64,000 bases of DNA, taken from positions 1,798,001 through 1,862,000 of the forward strand of contig NZ_CP159808.1 of assembly GCF_047717795.1 (NCBI RefSeq), written 5' to 3'. A program made the translations under genes and the position numbers. This stretch comes from Marisalimonas sp016777705. GTDB lineage: Bacteria; Pseudomonadota; Alphaproteobacteria; Puniceispirillales; Marisalimonadaceae. The notes beneath the pieces are model-generated. The model did no database searches. It worked only from the letters and a program-made list of their open reading frames with translations, and was not told the DNA's origin. Of the stretch, positions 37,445 through 46,705 are shown in pieces. The stretch's first letter is position 1; each line of letters starts with the position of its first letter.

Positions 37445-37920
37445 GTACTTACACACTGTTTTAATGGTAAAATATGAGAGTTCTTCATTTCTTGTAGAGA
37501 AATACTTGAAGACATTTTTGTAAACTCTAACTCACCTATTAGCTTTTGTTGAAAATTGTCATATTCTTCAATACTAGGTGCGACAATTTTTAATAAATAA
37601 TCAGAATCTGATCCAGTTAGCCTATGGGTCTCAATAATTTCTTCATGTTTTTCAATAATATTTTGGAAATCAGAAATCCAATCTTTTGAATGATGACTGA
37701 CCCTAATTGATAAAAAAACAACTATGGATAAATTTATAGCCTTTCTATTTAGAACAATAGTTCTAGCCGAAATAACACCCATTTCTTCCATTTTTTTTAT
37801 TCTATTCCAACATGGAGTTGGCGAAACTCCTACCCTTTTTGAAATTTCAGACAAAGGCAAACTAGCATTCCTTTGAATAACAGCTAAAATTTTTTGATCC
37901 GTATTATCAATCATAAACAC
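37441..37920 (-). CDS. Lrp/AsnC-family transcriptional regulator
   Basis: A 159-residue regulator. The N-terminal winged helix-turn-helix contains DQKILAVIQRNASLPLSEIS and SPTPCWNRIKKME. A C-terminal RAM ligand-binding domain follows (GSDSDYLLKIV). Its 3' end overlaps tupA. It is divergent from the sulfonate/nitrate-type transporter operon, which it may control. Ligand unknown. Confidence 0.9.
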   Translation of the reverse strand: MFMIDNTDQKILAVIQRNASLPLSEISKRVGVSPTPCWNRIKKMEEMGVISARTIVLNRKAINLSIVVFLSIRVSHHSKDWISDFQNIIEKHEEIIETHRLTGSDSDYLLKIVAPSIEEYDNFQQKLIGELEFTKMSSSISLQEMKNSHILPLKQCVST

Positions 37921-38038
37921 TCCAATTCAGAAAATTATTCTTATAATTACCTTAATATAAAAAAAATTAGTAAAGATCAATGTTATTTGTTGTTATTTTA
38001 GAATTTTTATCTATTTAGTCATTTAAAGGAGAAATTTA

Positions 38039-39028
38039 ATGACAATAGAAAAAAATAATAATGTACTAACTTCAATATTCTCAAAAGTTTTTATTTCAAT
38101 AATAATATTCACATTTTCTTCAGTATCCCATGCAGACAAACCTAAACTTATAACTATAGATTACGCTTATTATAATCCTGTAAGTTTGCTTATGAAAGAC
38201 AGAGGCTCTCTAGAGAAGGAATTTAAAAAAGATAATATTAAAATAAGATGGGTATTGTCTTTAGGATCTAATAAAGCTCTTGAATATCTAAATGGAGGCA
38301 GTGTGGATTTTGCCTCAACTGCTGGAGCTGCATCTGTAATTGGTCGAGCCAATGGCATTCCTATAAAAGCCATTTACGTATATTCAAAACCAGAATGGAC
38401 AGCACTAGTTACAAATAAAGGTAGCGGCATCAGTAACATTAAAGATCTTATTGGAAAAAGAGTTGCAGTAACTAGAGGAACTGACCCTCATATATTTTTA
38501 TTGCAAGCACTTGATAGTGTTGGTTTGACTGAAAAAGATATAAAACCAGTTCTTTTACAACACCCTGATGGATATAGAGCATTAATCAGCGGACAAGTTG
38601 ACGCTTGGGCAGGTCTTGACCCTCATATGGCAAAAGGAGAAATTGAAACACAAACACCTCTTTTTTATAGAAATGCAGATCTAAATACATATGGCATTTT
38701 AAATGTTAGAGAAGAATTTGCATCTAAATACCCGTTAATTGTCAAAAAAGTTTTAAAAATATACGAAAGTAATCGTAAGCATGCTCTAAAGAGTACTGAT
38801 GAGTTAAAACAGTCGTTAATTAAAGCAGTAAAGTTGTCAGACGCAGTTGCACAAAAACAACTTAATGAAAGAACTGATATTACTAACCCCCATATTGGAA
38901 TTAAACAGGTTAATACATTTTTAGCTGCTGGCAGAGTTTTACAAAAGATTGGAATAATTAAGCCATCAATATCTATTGACAATATTGTAAATGATTTAGT
39001 CGACACACGTTATATATCAAAAAATTGA
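38039..39028 (+). CDS. ABC transporter substrate-binding protein, SsuA/NitT/TauT type
   Basis: A 329-residue exported protein with a signal peptide ending near SVSHADK. NMT1/SsuA-like motifs follow: ALEYLNGGSVDFASTAGAAS, DLIGKRVAVTRGTDPH and GQVDAWAGLDPHM. The family binds sulfonates, taurine, nitrate or thiamine precursors; the exact ligand cannot be read from the sequence. AAAGGAG precedes the start. First gene of a three-gene transporter operon. Confidence 0.87.
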   Translation: MTIEKNNNVLTSIFSKVFISIIIFTFSSVSHADKPKLITIDYAYYNPVSLLMKDRGSLEKEFKKDNIKIRWVLSLGSNKALEYLNGGSVDFASTAGAASVIGRANGIPIKAIYVYSKPEWTALVTNKGSGISNIKDLIGKRVAVTRGTDPHIFLLQALDSVGLTEKDIKPVLLQHPDGYRALISGQVDAWAGLDPHMAKGEIETQTPLFYRNADLNTYGILNVREEFASKYPLIVKKVLKIYESNRKHALKSTDELKQSLIKAVKLSDAVAQKQLNERTDITNPHIGIKQVNTFLAAGRVLQKIGIIKPSISIDNIVNDLVDTRYISKN

Positions 39029-39043
39029 TTTCAATTAATAGAA

Positions 39044-39895
39044 ATGTACATGTTTACCAAAAATAAAAAATTAGATAACTTTTCAAAAATTTTATCTAGT
39101 CTAACTCTTTATAAATTATCACAACCTATTATTGGGATTATACTTCCAATAATTATCATATTGATTTGGCATTTTTTAGCTTTAACCGAAACTATTAGAA
39201 GTAACCTTCTGCCATCTCCTCAAGAAGTGATTAATGAAATATTAATTCTTAGTCGAGATGGTACTTTATTTTCTCATATATTAATTACCTTAAGTAGAGT
39301 TTTTTATGGATTTATTTTTGGGGGAATTGCGGCAACTCTTTTAGGAGTTTTAACTGGTGTTTCTCCTTTAATAAGGCGTTTCCTTGACCCAACTATACAA
39401 GCCTTAAAAGCAGTACCTTCACTGGCCTGGGTGCCATTATTTATTTTATGGTTTGGTATTTTTGAAGATAGTAAGATTGCACTAATATCAGTCGGTGTCT
39501 TTTTTCCCATTTATTTAAATTTAATGATGGGGATAAGACAAATTGACAAAAAAATGGTCGAAGTAGCTCACGTTTATAATCTAAACTCATTTCAAACTAT
39601 TCGATGGATTTTATTACCTGGAATTATTCCTGAATGGGTGACAGGATTACGAAGTGGACTTGCTTTAGGCTGGATGTTTGTTATAGCGGCTGAATTAATG
39701 GGAGCAAGTGAAGGGCTTGGTTATCTAATGATAGATGGTCAAATGACTGGACGACCAGCATTAATTATTGGAGCATTAATATTATTTGCAATGATCGGGA
39801 AGCTGACTGATGAGCTAATATATGTTTCAGCAAAACCGTTTCTTAAGTGGAAAGTTTCTTTAGATACTATGCAAGAAGAAGAAACTAATGCTTAA
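39044..39895 (+). CDS. ABC transporter permease, SsuC/NitT/TauT type
   Basis: A 283-residue inner-membrane protein with six helices and the binding-protein-dependent transport signature (EVAHVYNLNSFQTIRWILLPGIIP). The motif ALGWMFVIAAELMG is typical of SsuC/TauC. It lies 15 bp after the binding-protein gene and overlaps the ATPase gene by 8 bp. Confidence 0.9.
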   Translation: MYMFTKNKKLDNFSKILSSLTLYKLSQPIIGIILPIIIILIWHFLALTETIRSNLLPSPQEVINEILILSRDGTLFSHILITLSRVFYGFIFGGIAATLLGVLTGVSPLIRRFLDPTIQALKAVPSLAWVPLFILWFGIFEDSKIALISVGVFFPIYLNLMMGIRQIDKKMVEVAHVYNLNSFQTIRWILLPGIIPEWVTGLRSGLALGWMFVIAAELMGASEGLGYLMIDGQMTGRPALIIGALILFAMIGKLTDELIYVSAKPFLKWKVSLDTMQEEETNA

Positions 39896-40616
39896 TATTA
39901 AAAATGTTTCTAAAATATTCAACAATAATCAAAAAACTTTGAAGGCACTGCAAAATACAAATTTAGTTATTAATAAGCAAGAAATAGTGTCATTGGTAGG
40001 TCAAAGCGGGTGTGGAAAATCGACATTACTACGCATTATTGCTGGATTAGAAAAAACCTCATCAGGTCAAATTAAACTTAATAATAAAATTATAACCAAG
40101 CCAAGCTCTAGCATAAGTATGGTCTTTCAAGAACCGCGCTTAATGCAATGGCTTAATGTTTTTGATAACATTAAACTGTCTATACTAAATGATAATGTGA
40201 AAACGCAGAGATTTAAAATAAATGATACACTTAAAAGAGTTGGTTTAGAGAATATGGGCAGTCTATGGCCAAGAGAACTTTCAGGCGGCATGGCACAAAG
40301 GGTTGCTATAGCAAGAGCTCTTGTTCAAGAGCCTAAAGTACTTTTACTTGATGAACCTTTTAGCGCTCTTGATAGCTTCACTAAGGCCAATCTTCATGAA
40401 CATGTAAAACATTTATGGTCTTCATTAAAAATTACAATTATTATGGTTACACACGATATTAGTGAAGCCACAACAATGTCAGATCGTATTTTAATACTTA
40501 AAAAACCAGATCAGAATAAAATTAAAAACCAGGAAATTGTTAAAATTGATCAGCCAAGAACTTCATTTAGTAAAGACAAATATAATGAGGCAATTAAAAA
40601 TAGCATATTTAATTAA
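39888..40616 (+). CDS. ABC transporter ATP-binding protein, SsuB/NitT/TauT type
   Basis: A 242-residue ATPase with Walker A GQSGCGKST, the MVFQEPRLMQWLNV Q-loop block characteristic of SsuB/TauB, signature LSGGMAQRVAIARAL, and Walker B LLLDEPFSALD. It completes the operon. No sulfonate monooxygenase or nitrate reductase gene adjoins, so the substrate stays open. Confidence 0.9.
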   Translation: MLNIKNVSKIFNNNQKTLKALQNTNLVINKQEIVSLVGQSGCGKSTLLRIIAGLEKTSSGQIKLNNKIITKPSSSISMVFQEPRLMQWLNVFDNIKLSILNDNVKTQRFKINDTLKRVGLENMGSLWPRELSGGMAQRVAIARALVQEPKVLLLDEPFSALDSFTKANLHEHVKHLWSSLKITIIMVTHDISEATTMSDRILILKKPDQNKIKNQEIVKIDQPRTSFSKDKYNEAIKNSIFN

Positions 40617-40647
40617 AATCATACTGAATCTTACTGAGATATTTGAA

Positions 40648-41418
40648 TTACAATGATGCTGTTATACCCCCGTCAACATAAAGAGTATGACCATTTACAA
40701 AATTAGATGCATTAGAGCTTAAAAAAATACTCGCACCCACAAGCTCATCTACTTTTCCCCATCTTCCAGCTGGCGTCCTTTTTTCTAACCATGATGTAAA
40801 ATCCTTGTCTGCCACAAGAGCTGCATTAAGTGGCGTATCAAAGTAACCTGGAGCTATAGCATTACATTGTAGACCATGTTTTGCCCAATCGGTGGCCATT
40901 CCTTTGGTTAAATTGCCAACAGCTCCTTTAGTTGCTGTATATGGAGCAATTCCTGGTCTGGCTAACAAAGTTTGGACACTTGCTATATTAATGATTTTCC
41001 CTGACCCTCTTTTGATCATATGTTTGGCAATTACTTGACTAACATTGAACACTGAAGAGATGTTTGTTTTTAATAATTGTTCAAACATTTCAGGAGGAAA
41101 GTCTTCGAGTGGGGTCCTGTGTTGCATTCCAGCGTTGTTTATTAAGATATCAATTGCTCCAAATTCACTTTCAAAGTTATTAATAACCTGTTTTGTTTCA
41201 TTATAATCGGTAACGTCAAAAGATAATTGAAATAATTTCTGTTTTGCTTCAATAGTTTTAGCAGATTTATCTAATTTAATTTTGTCTCTACCATTTAAAA
41301 TTATTTCAGCGCCTGCTTGATCTAAGCCTTTAGCTAATGCATATCCTATCCCTTGCGAAGAGCCTGTAACAAGAGCTCTTTTCCCTTTGAGGTTAAATAA
41401 ATTGATTCCAATAGCCAT
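40648..41418 (-). CDS. Short-chain dehydrogenase, gluconate 5-dehydrogenase-like
   Basis: A 256-residue SDR enzyme with the NAD(P) motif TGSSQGIGYALA, NNAGMQHR, the catalytic Ser and YxxxK (APYTATKGAVGNL), and the terminal YVDGGITASL. It most resembles IdnO/gluconate 5-dehydrogenases. The start at 41418 (MAIGINLF) follows CTGGAGAAAGAC; a nearer-upstream ATG is part of that site. Divergent from the idonate-dehydrogenase-like gene, which fits a shared sugar-acid route. Confidence 0.86.
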   Translation of the reverse strand: MAIGINLFNLKGKRALVTGSSQGIGYALAKGLDQAGAEIILNGRDKIKLDKSAKTIEAKQKLFQLSFDVTDYNETKQVINNFESEFGAIDILINNAGMQHRTPLEDFPPEMFEQLLKTNISSVFNVSQVIAKHMIKRGSGKIINIASVQTLLARPGIAPYTATKGAVGNLTKGMATDWAKHGLQCNAIAPGYFDTPLNAALVADKDFTSWLEKRTPAGRWGKVDELVGASIFLSSNASNFVNGHTLYVDGGITASL

Positions 41419-41524
41419 GTCTTTCTCCAGCATTTTAATTTTGAAATATATATAATTAATAAAAATATTGCTAATTTTCTTTCAAATATTTATTTTAAAC
41501 CATTGTTTTTTATAGGAGACATTT

Positions 41525-42556
41525 GTGAAAGCTTTAAAAATTCACGGAGCAATGGACTTAAGGATTGAAGATTTTGGTTTAGAAGAACTAACCCCTAATC
41601 AAGTTGAAATATCTGTGGCAATGGGTGGAATATGTGGAACTGATCTTCATTATTATAAGCATGGTGGCTTTGGTCAAATAAAGTTAAAAGAACCAATGGT
41701 TCTAGGCCATGAGGTTTCTGGTTATATTTCTAAATTAGGTTCCAATGTAACTGATTTAACAGTTGGTCAATTAGTTTCTGTGTCTCCTTCAAGGCCTTGC
41801 AACAATTGTGAATTTTGTCTAGAAGGTTCACAAAATCATTGTTTTAATATGAAGTTTTATGGTTCTGCAATGCCCTTTCCCCATATCCAAGGAGCTTTTA
41901 GAGAAACACTTATAGCCGAAGATTATCAGTGCATTCCAGCTGATGGATTATCAGCTGGAGAGGCTGCAATGGCAGAACCTCTTGCAGTTTGCCTTCATGC
42001 AATAAATCAGGCTGGGAACCTTTTTGGTAAAAAAATATTGATTACTGGCTCAGGACCAATTGGAACATTATCAGTTTTATCATTGAGAAGAGCGGGAGCA
42101 GAAGAAATTGTTGTGACTGATATTTCTGATAACGCTCTAAGTTTTTCAAATGCTGTTGGAGCAGACAAGATAATTAATACTATGAAAAATTATGATGAAC
42201 TAGAGCAATTTCAAATTGGGAAAGGGGTGTTTGATGTTGCAATAGAATGTTCTGGCTCTGCATCTGGAATAAATGACGCTATTAAATCTCTCAAGCCCAA
42301 AGGAACTCTAATACAGTTAGGACTAGGTGGGGACATATTAATGCCTTTGGTTGCCGTTACAACAAAAGAATTGAATATCAAAGGGTCGTTTAGGTTTCAC
42401 TCTGAATTCCAATCGGCGGTAAAAATGATGCAAAAAAAGCTAATTGACGTTAGTCCATTGATTACACACAAAATACCTTTTAATAATGCGAAGAAAGGAT
42501 TTAATATAGCAATGGATGAAAAAGAAAATAGTATGAAGGTTCATTTGGTATTTTAG
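41525..42556 (+). CDS. Zinc-dependent alcohol dehydrogenase, L-idonate 5-dehydrogenase-like
   Basis: A 343-residue medium-chain dehydrogenase. Catalytic zinc ligands are in GGICGTDLHYYKHG and LGHEVSG; structural zinc cysteines are in SPSRPCNNCEFCLEG. The Rossmann motif reads GSGPIGTLSV. GTG start with AGGAGACATTT upstream. Paired divergently with the gluconate 5-dehydrogenase-like gene, as in idonate/gluconate catabolism. The exact sugar substrate is inferred. Confidence 0.85.
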   Translation: MKALKIHGAMDLRIEDFGLEELTPNQVEISVAMGGICGTDLHYYKHGGFGQIKLKEPMVLGHEVSGYISKLGSNVTDLTVGQLVSVSPSRPCNNCEFCLEGSQNHCFNMKFYGSAMPFPHIQGAFRETLIAEDYQCIPADGLSAGEAAMAEPLAVCLHAINQAGNLFGKKILITGSGPIGTLSVLSLRRAGAEEIVVTDISDNALSFSNAVGADKIINTMKNYDELEQFQIGKGVFDVAIECSGSASGINDAIKSLKPKGTLIQLGLGGDILMPLVAVTTKELNIKGSFRFHSEFQSAVKMMQKKLIDVSPLITHKIPFNNAKKGFNIAMDEKENSMKVHLVF

Positions 42557-42595
42557 TATCTTAGAAAATAGAAGTCAAAATGAACACTTTAGCCC

Positions 42596-42664
42596 CTAGA
42601 AAGAAAAAAAAAGAGTTAGAACTATCGCAACACCTAATAAACCCTTACCTATTTCTTTGAACAT
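42596..42664 (-). CDS. Possible 22-residue membrane peptide
   Basis: A very short frame encodes MFKEIGKGLLGVAIVLTLFF plus two residues, one hydrophobic helix with a charged N-terminus. AGGA lies 8 nt before its ATG, inside the end of the upstream regulator gene. It may be a real miniprotein or chance in an AT-rich spacer. Confidence 0.3.
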   Translation of the reverse strand: MFKEIGKGLLGVAIVLTLFFSF

Positions 42665-42672
42665 GTTTTTTC

Positions 42673-43542
42673 CTATTCGCTATTAAAATGAATCTTACCT
42701 AAATTATCAATATCATACCCTTCAAAGGTTGATACTAACTTGAAAAATTCTTTAGTTTTACAAAAATTTAGAAGAGTTTGAAATGAGCTTTCAAACCAAT
42801 ATTTTCTATAAACAATTAAATCAAACCTTTCTGTAACAATTGGAATAAAATCAAGGTCAAATTTTTTTGCTTCAGATTTTAATCCAAAACTTACATCTGC
42901 TTGATTGGATAATATTAAGGATACGGCATCATTTTCTGAATAAGCTAGATCTGAATTGATAAAATCATCAAAACTCAGTTCTTCATTTTTTAATAAGTGC
43001 TGAAGATAATTATCAGCTCCTGAACCAGGCTGCCGTCTAACTAATGTTTTTCCCCTAAAATCTTTAACTGATTTCTTAATATTATTTTTTGAAGATTTAA
43101 AAATTAAACCTCTTTGTCGTTTTGCCCACTCCATAAGTACAACTTGTTTAGTATTTAAATGATTTTTAATTATAGAAACATTCCAACTCTGCAAATCATG
43201 ATCATAAAGATGCAAACCTGAAGCTATGCCCTGATTTAATTTAAATCTATCAATACCTTGAGTACTTCCATCAAAAGACATTGCAATCCCTGATTTGGAA
43301 TGCTTGACAGCAAGTTCTAGAAGAGGATCATGGCTTCCTAACAATACATCAGGTATATCTTTTAAATTTGGGATATTAATATCTTCACCGGAAATCCACT
43401 TTGAAATTTCTTTTTTAGAAAATAACAGTTTACCCATTACTCTTGAGTGTGGAATGTCACCCTTTGAAATTAAGTCATAAACTTTTCGAGGTTTAATCCT
43501 TAAAAATTCTGCTAATTCATCAGTTGTAAAATAATCTGACAT
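42673..43542 (-). CDS. Excisionase-type HTH regulator with periplasmic-binding-protein-like domain
   Basis: A 289-residue protein. The first ~55 residues form an excisionase/MerR-like DNA-binding domain (FTTDELAEFLRIKPRKVYDL). The rest is a PBP-like domain of the molybdate-binding kind, with LLGSHDPLLELA, QPGSGADNYLQ and LILSNQADVSFGL. This arrangement fits a metal-oxyanion-responsive repressor or activator. It faces away from the ModE-like gene and the fdhD-mobAB run. Ligand not proven. Confidence 0.83.
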   Translation of the reverse strand: MSDYFTTDELAEFLRIKPRKVYDLISKGDIPHSRVMGKLLFSKKEISKWISGEDINIPNLKDIPDVLLGSHDPLLELAVKHSKSGIAMSFDGSTQGIDRFKLNQGIASGLHLYDHDLQSWNVSIIKNHLNTKQVVLMEWAKRQRGLIFKSSKNNIKKSVKDFRGKTLVRRQPGSGADNYLQHLLKNEELSFDDFINSDLAYSENDAVSLILSNQADVSFGLKSEAKKFDLDFIPIVTERFDLIVYRKYWFESSFQTLLNFCKTKEFFKLVSTFEGYDIDNLGKIHFNSE

Positions 43543-43600
43543 TAGTGCTTACCATAAAAAATATTTAGTCTATTTTAACATTATATCCTATAATTTGTTA

Positions 43601-43993
43601 ATGAAAAATAGATCAACAGATATAAAGATTTCTTCGTTGCCTCCTAAGCTTTTTAAGGAAAATGAGAATGGAGTAAGAATTAAAATATATGTTCAAGGGC
43701 ATATGATTGGGGCAGGGAAAATGGAGTTATTTCATCTAATTTCTCAAAAAGGTTCAATAAGAGCTGCTGCTTTAAGTATGGGAATGAGTACTAAAAGAGC
43801 GACCCTTCTTTTAAAAACTATTCAAGAAGCATTCCCAATTCCTATTCTAGAAAAAAAGCTAGGAAATAAAGGTACAAAAATAACACCTTTTGGAGAAGAA
43901 CTCTTAAAAAGATATTTAGATTTATGTAATCATTTATCAAAAGAATCTGAAAATTTTATTAACTGGACTGCTTCTAAACAAATTAATAAATAA
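43601..43993 (+). CDS. ModE-like winged-helix regulator (DNA-binding domain only)
   Basis: A 130-residue protein matching the ModE/LysR-type N-terminal winged helix: MELFHLISQKGSIRAAALSMGMS, RATLLLKTI and LTPFGEELL-like ITPFGEELLKRY. The C-terminal molybdate-binding (TOBE) domains of full ModE are absent. Start chosen at ATG 43601; a TTG lies 6 nt upstream and neither has a clear ribosome site. It precedes fdhD by 11 bp and may govern the Mo/W genes. Confidence 0.82.
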   Translation: MKNRSTDIKISSLPPKLFKENENGVRIKIYVQGHMIGAGKMELFHLISQKGSIRAAALSMGMSTKRATLLLKTIQEAFPIPILEKKLGNKGTKITPFGEELLKRYLDLCNHLSKESENFINWTASKQINK

Positions 43994-44004
43994 AAGGCTA
44001 AATA

Positions 44005-44883
44005 ATGGAAAAAAATAAAGAGTTTTATATTTCACCAAATTTAGAAAATGACGATTTAACAGAAACAATTAATTGTACTAATGAAGCCGGTGAAAATATA
44101 GAAATCCCTGTAGTAAAAGAAATTCCTTTAACTATTTACTTAAATAAACAAGAAATTGTTACTGCCATGACACTAGGTGACATGCCTGACATTTTAGCTG
44201 TGGGATATCTACTTAATCAAAATATGTTGCAAAGAGACGACATAATTTCTGAAATTGATTACGATGAAGATTTACAGGTAGTAATAATAAGGACAAAAAG
44301 AACAACTAATTATGAAAAAAAAATGGAAAAGAAAATAAGAACAAGCGGCTGTGCTGTAGGTACTGTTTATGGGGATATAATGGATGATTTTTCTTCTGTT
44401 AATCTAAATAAAGATGCTAAAATTAAAACTTCTTGGATTTATACAATCTCAAAAAAAGTTAACACTAGGCCGAGCTTATATCTGAAAGCTGGTGCACTCC
44501 ACGGCTGTGTTTTATGTAAAAATGATTCTCCTATAGTATATGTTGAAGATGTAGGAAGACATAATGCAGTAGATAAAATAGCTGGATGGATGTTTTTAAA
44601 TAAAGAAAATGCTAATGACAAAATATTTTATACGACTGGAAGGCTGACATCTGAGATGGTTATTAAAACTGTTCAAATGGGGATCCCAATATTAATTTCT
44701 AGATCTGGTTTTACTGAATCAGGAGTTCGACTTGCTAAAGAATCTGGCCTTACATTAATAGGTAGAGCTAAAGGAAAGAGAATGATTATTGCAAACGGCA
44801 TTGAAAGAGTTGTTTTTGATACTGATGTTCAATCTGTTAAAAGCGAAGACGTTGTGTCTGCTCAAAGAGCACTAATTAAATAA
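44005..44883 (+). CDS. fdhD: Formate dehydrogenase accessory sulfurtransferase FdhD
   Basis: A 292-residue protein needed to pass sulfur from a cysteine desulfurase to the Mo/W-bis-MGD cofactor of formate dehydrogenase. Motifs are the loop RTSGCAVGT with its single cysteine, GALHGCVLC, VEDVGRHNAVDK, TTGRLTSEMV and ISRSGFTESG. Classical E. coli FdhD has two cysteines in the first loop; here there is one. AAAGG upstream. Cotranscribed with the mobA-mobB fusion. Confidence 0.95.
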   Translation: MEKNKEFYISPNLENDDLTETINCTNEAGENIEIPVVKEIPLTIYLNKQEIVTAMTLGDMPDILAVGYLLNQNMLQRDDIISEIDYDEDLQVVIIRTKRTTNYEKKMEKKIRTSGCAVGTVYGDIMDDFSSVNLNKDAKIKTSWIYTISKKVNTRPSLYLKAGALHGCVLCKNDSPIVYVEDVGRHNAVDKIAGWMFLNKENANDKIFYTTGRLTSEMVIKTVQMGIPILISRSGFTESGVRLAKESGLTLIGRAKGKRMIIANGIERVVFDTDVQSVKSEDVVSAQRALIK

Positions 44884-44896
44884 AGGTTTTAATAAA

Positions 44897-46030
44897 TTGG
44901 AAATATCAAATGAAATAGTACCATGTGTTATTTTAGCTGGGGGCAAGGGAAGAAGAATGGGTGGAAAAGAAAAAGCCCTAATCCCACTCTTAGATAGACC
45001 ATTGTTATCTTATATTTTGGAAAAAATATCTGGTAAAGTTGCTCCAATAGCATTGAATATAAATACAAACTTAGAACAATTCACTAAATTTGGCTATCCT
45101 ATTATAGAAGATCCCATAAAAGGTCATCTCGGACCGCTAGCAGGAATATTAGCATCTCTAAACTGGGCAAAACAACATAATAAAGATTGGGTTATGACTT
45201 TACCCTGTGATACTCCGTTTCTTCCAAAGAATATTGTCCAATCCATGTTGGATGCCAAAAAAAAACAACCAGATGTTGATCTAATAGTTGCAAAATCGAA
45301 AGGTTTCAATCATCCGGTAATTGCGTTGTGGAAGTCTGAAATTAATATTAAGTTAAAGAATGCATTAGATGAAGGTATTAGAAAAATAGATGTTTTTACG
45401 TCTCAACTTAAAATTTCTTATGTAGATTTTGATAATATCGACAAATCAAACTTTGATCCTTTTACTAATTTAAATTCACCTCGAGATCTAATACATGCTC
45501 AGCAAATACTTGGAAAGTTACCTCCTTTTTTCGGTCTCGCCGGATGGTCAGGTTCAGGAAAGACAACACTTTCTACTAAATTAATAGAAAACTTTACTAA
45601 AATTGGTATCAACGTAGGAACTTTAAAACATGCCCATCACAAGTTTGATATAGATAAAAAAGGCAAAGATTCCTATAATTTAAGAAAAGCTGGCGCTCGA
45701 CCAATGATTATCTCCTCAAAGGAAAGATTTGCTCTAATACAAGAGAATGACGAAAGTGAAGAAAAAAGTTTATTTGAAATGTTAGAAATATTCTCAAAAA
45801 ACCCAATAAAAAAATGTGATATAATTATTGTTGAAGGTTATAAAAATGAAGATATACCAAAGCTTGAAGTATATAGACCCATTATTAAAAAACCTCTTTT
45901 ATTTACAGAAGATAAAAACATTTTTGCTATAGCATCTGATATTCAGATAGAGGCATCAATACCTACTTTCGATTTAAATAACATAAATTCAATTACTGAT
46001 TATATTATTCAAAAATATAAAATATCTTAA
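44897..46030 (+). CDS. mobAB: MobA-MobB fusion, molybdenum cofactor guanylyltransferase
   Basis: A 377-residue fusion. Residues ~1-205 are MobA with LAGGKGRRMGGKEKAL, the GTP-binding loop, joining GMP to molybdopterin to give the bis-MGD cofactor. Residues ~210-377 are MobB with P-loop GWSGSGKTTLS, LKHAHHKFDID and a SYNLRKAGA motif. The start is TTG, 14 bp after fdhD. The fusion keeps two cofactor steps in one chain and fits the adjacent formate dehydrogenase. Confidence 0.93.
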   Translation: MEISNEIVPCVILAGGKGRRMGGKEKALIPLLDRPLLSYILEKISGKVAPIALNINTNLEQFTKFGYPIIEDPIKGHLGPLAGILASLNWAKQHNKDWVMTLPCDTPFLPKNIVQSMLDAKKKQPDVDLIVAKSKGFNHPVIALWKSEINIKLKNALDEGIRKIDVFTSQLKISYVDFDNIDKSNFDPFTNLNSPRDLIHAQQILGKLPPFFGLAGWSGSGKTTLSTKLIENFTKIGINVGTLKHAHHKFDIDKKGKDSYNLRKAGARPMIISSKERFALIQENDESEEKSLFEMLEIFSKNPIKKCDIIIVEGYKNEDIPKLEVYRPIIKKPLLFTEDKNIFAIASDIQIEASIPTFDLNNINSITDYIIQKYKIS

Positions 46031-46053
46031 ATTATTTTTTGTTGGAGTTCAAA

Positions 46054-46701
46054 ATGGCTAAAAACAATCCCATTATTACAAAACCCAAATTTTTAGATCT
46101 TTGGCCTACACAATTTATGGAAATGTCTCTTCCGGGACATGAAACTGCCAACGCTGTTATTGCTGATATAGTTTTATCTAACAATGCAGAACAAGAAAAT
46201 ATGACAGAAAATTATGTTAATCAAAATATTTTAAATATGGATCATCCAGCAATGTATTGGTTAAAACAATGCCTTGATAGAGCTATATATGACTATGCAC
46301 AACAATCCGGAATTTCATATGAATTAAAGTGGTCCATTCAAGGTTGGGGCAATGTAAATATGAAAGGTGATTATCATAATCTTCATAACCACCCACACTC
46401 TTGGTTATCGGGCACTTATTATATAAATGTACCTGATCAGTCAGATGCAGAAGTTTTTAGATCTGACCTTAATCCTGGATCAATAAGTTTTTTTGATCCA
46501 AGGCCACAGGCAAACATGAATTCTATTAAAGGTGATAAACAAGTAGACGCAGAACATCGAGTTCTTCCAAAATCTGGAGATTTATTATTATGGCCAGCTT
46601 TTATTCATCATTTGGTCCATCCTAACATGTCTGATTTTCCAAGAATATCTATTTCGTTTAACGTTATAGTAAAATGGGATAATAACCTTATCCCAGACTA
46701 A
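46054..46701 (+). CDS. Putative 2OG-Fe(II) oxygenase family protein
   Basis: A 215-residue protein resembling the TIGR02466 group of cupin-like putative 2-oxoglutarate/Fe(II) oxygenases. It has the histidine-rich HNHPHSWLSGTYYINV, an FFDPRP block, and IHHLVHPN...RISISFN with the distal His and Arg. The start at 46054 follows TTGGAGTTC. It sits between mobAB and moeA, with no known link to cofactor synthesis. Substrate unknown. Confidence 0.72.
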   Translation: MAKNNPIITKPKFLDLWPTQFMEMSLPGHETANAVIADIVLSNNAEQENMTENYVNQNILNMDHPAMYWLKQCLDRAIYDYAQQSGISYELKWSIQGWGNVNMKGDYHNLHNHPHSWLSGTYYINVPDQSDAEVFRSDLNPGSISFFDPRPQANMNSIKGDKQVDAEHRVLPKSGDLLLWPAFIHHLVHPNMSDFPRISISFNVIVKWDNNLIPD

Positions 46702-46705
46702 TTCA

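Noticed and set aside
42601..42613. Run of nine A as another frameshift site
   Set aside because: It is in a spacer outside any recognised gene, so it does not disrupt a known product.
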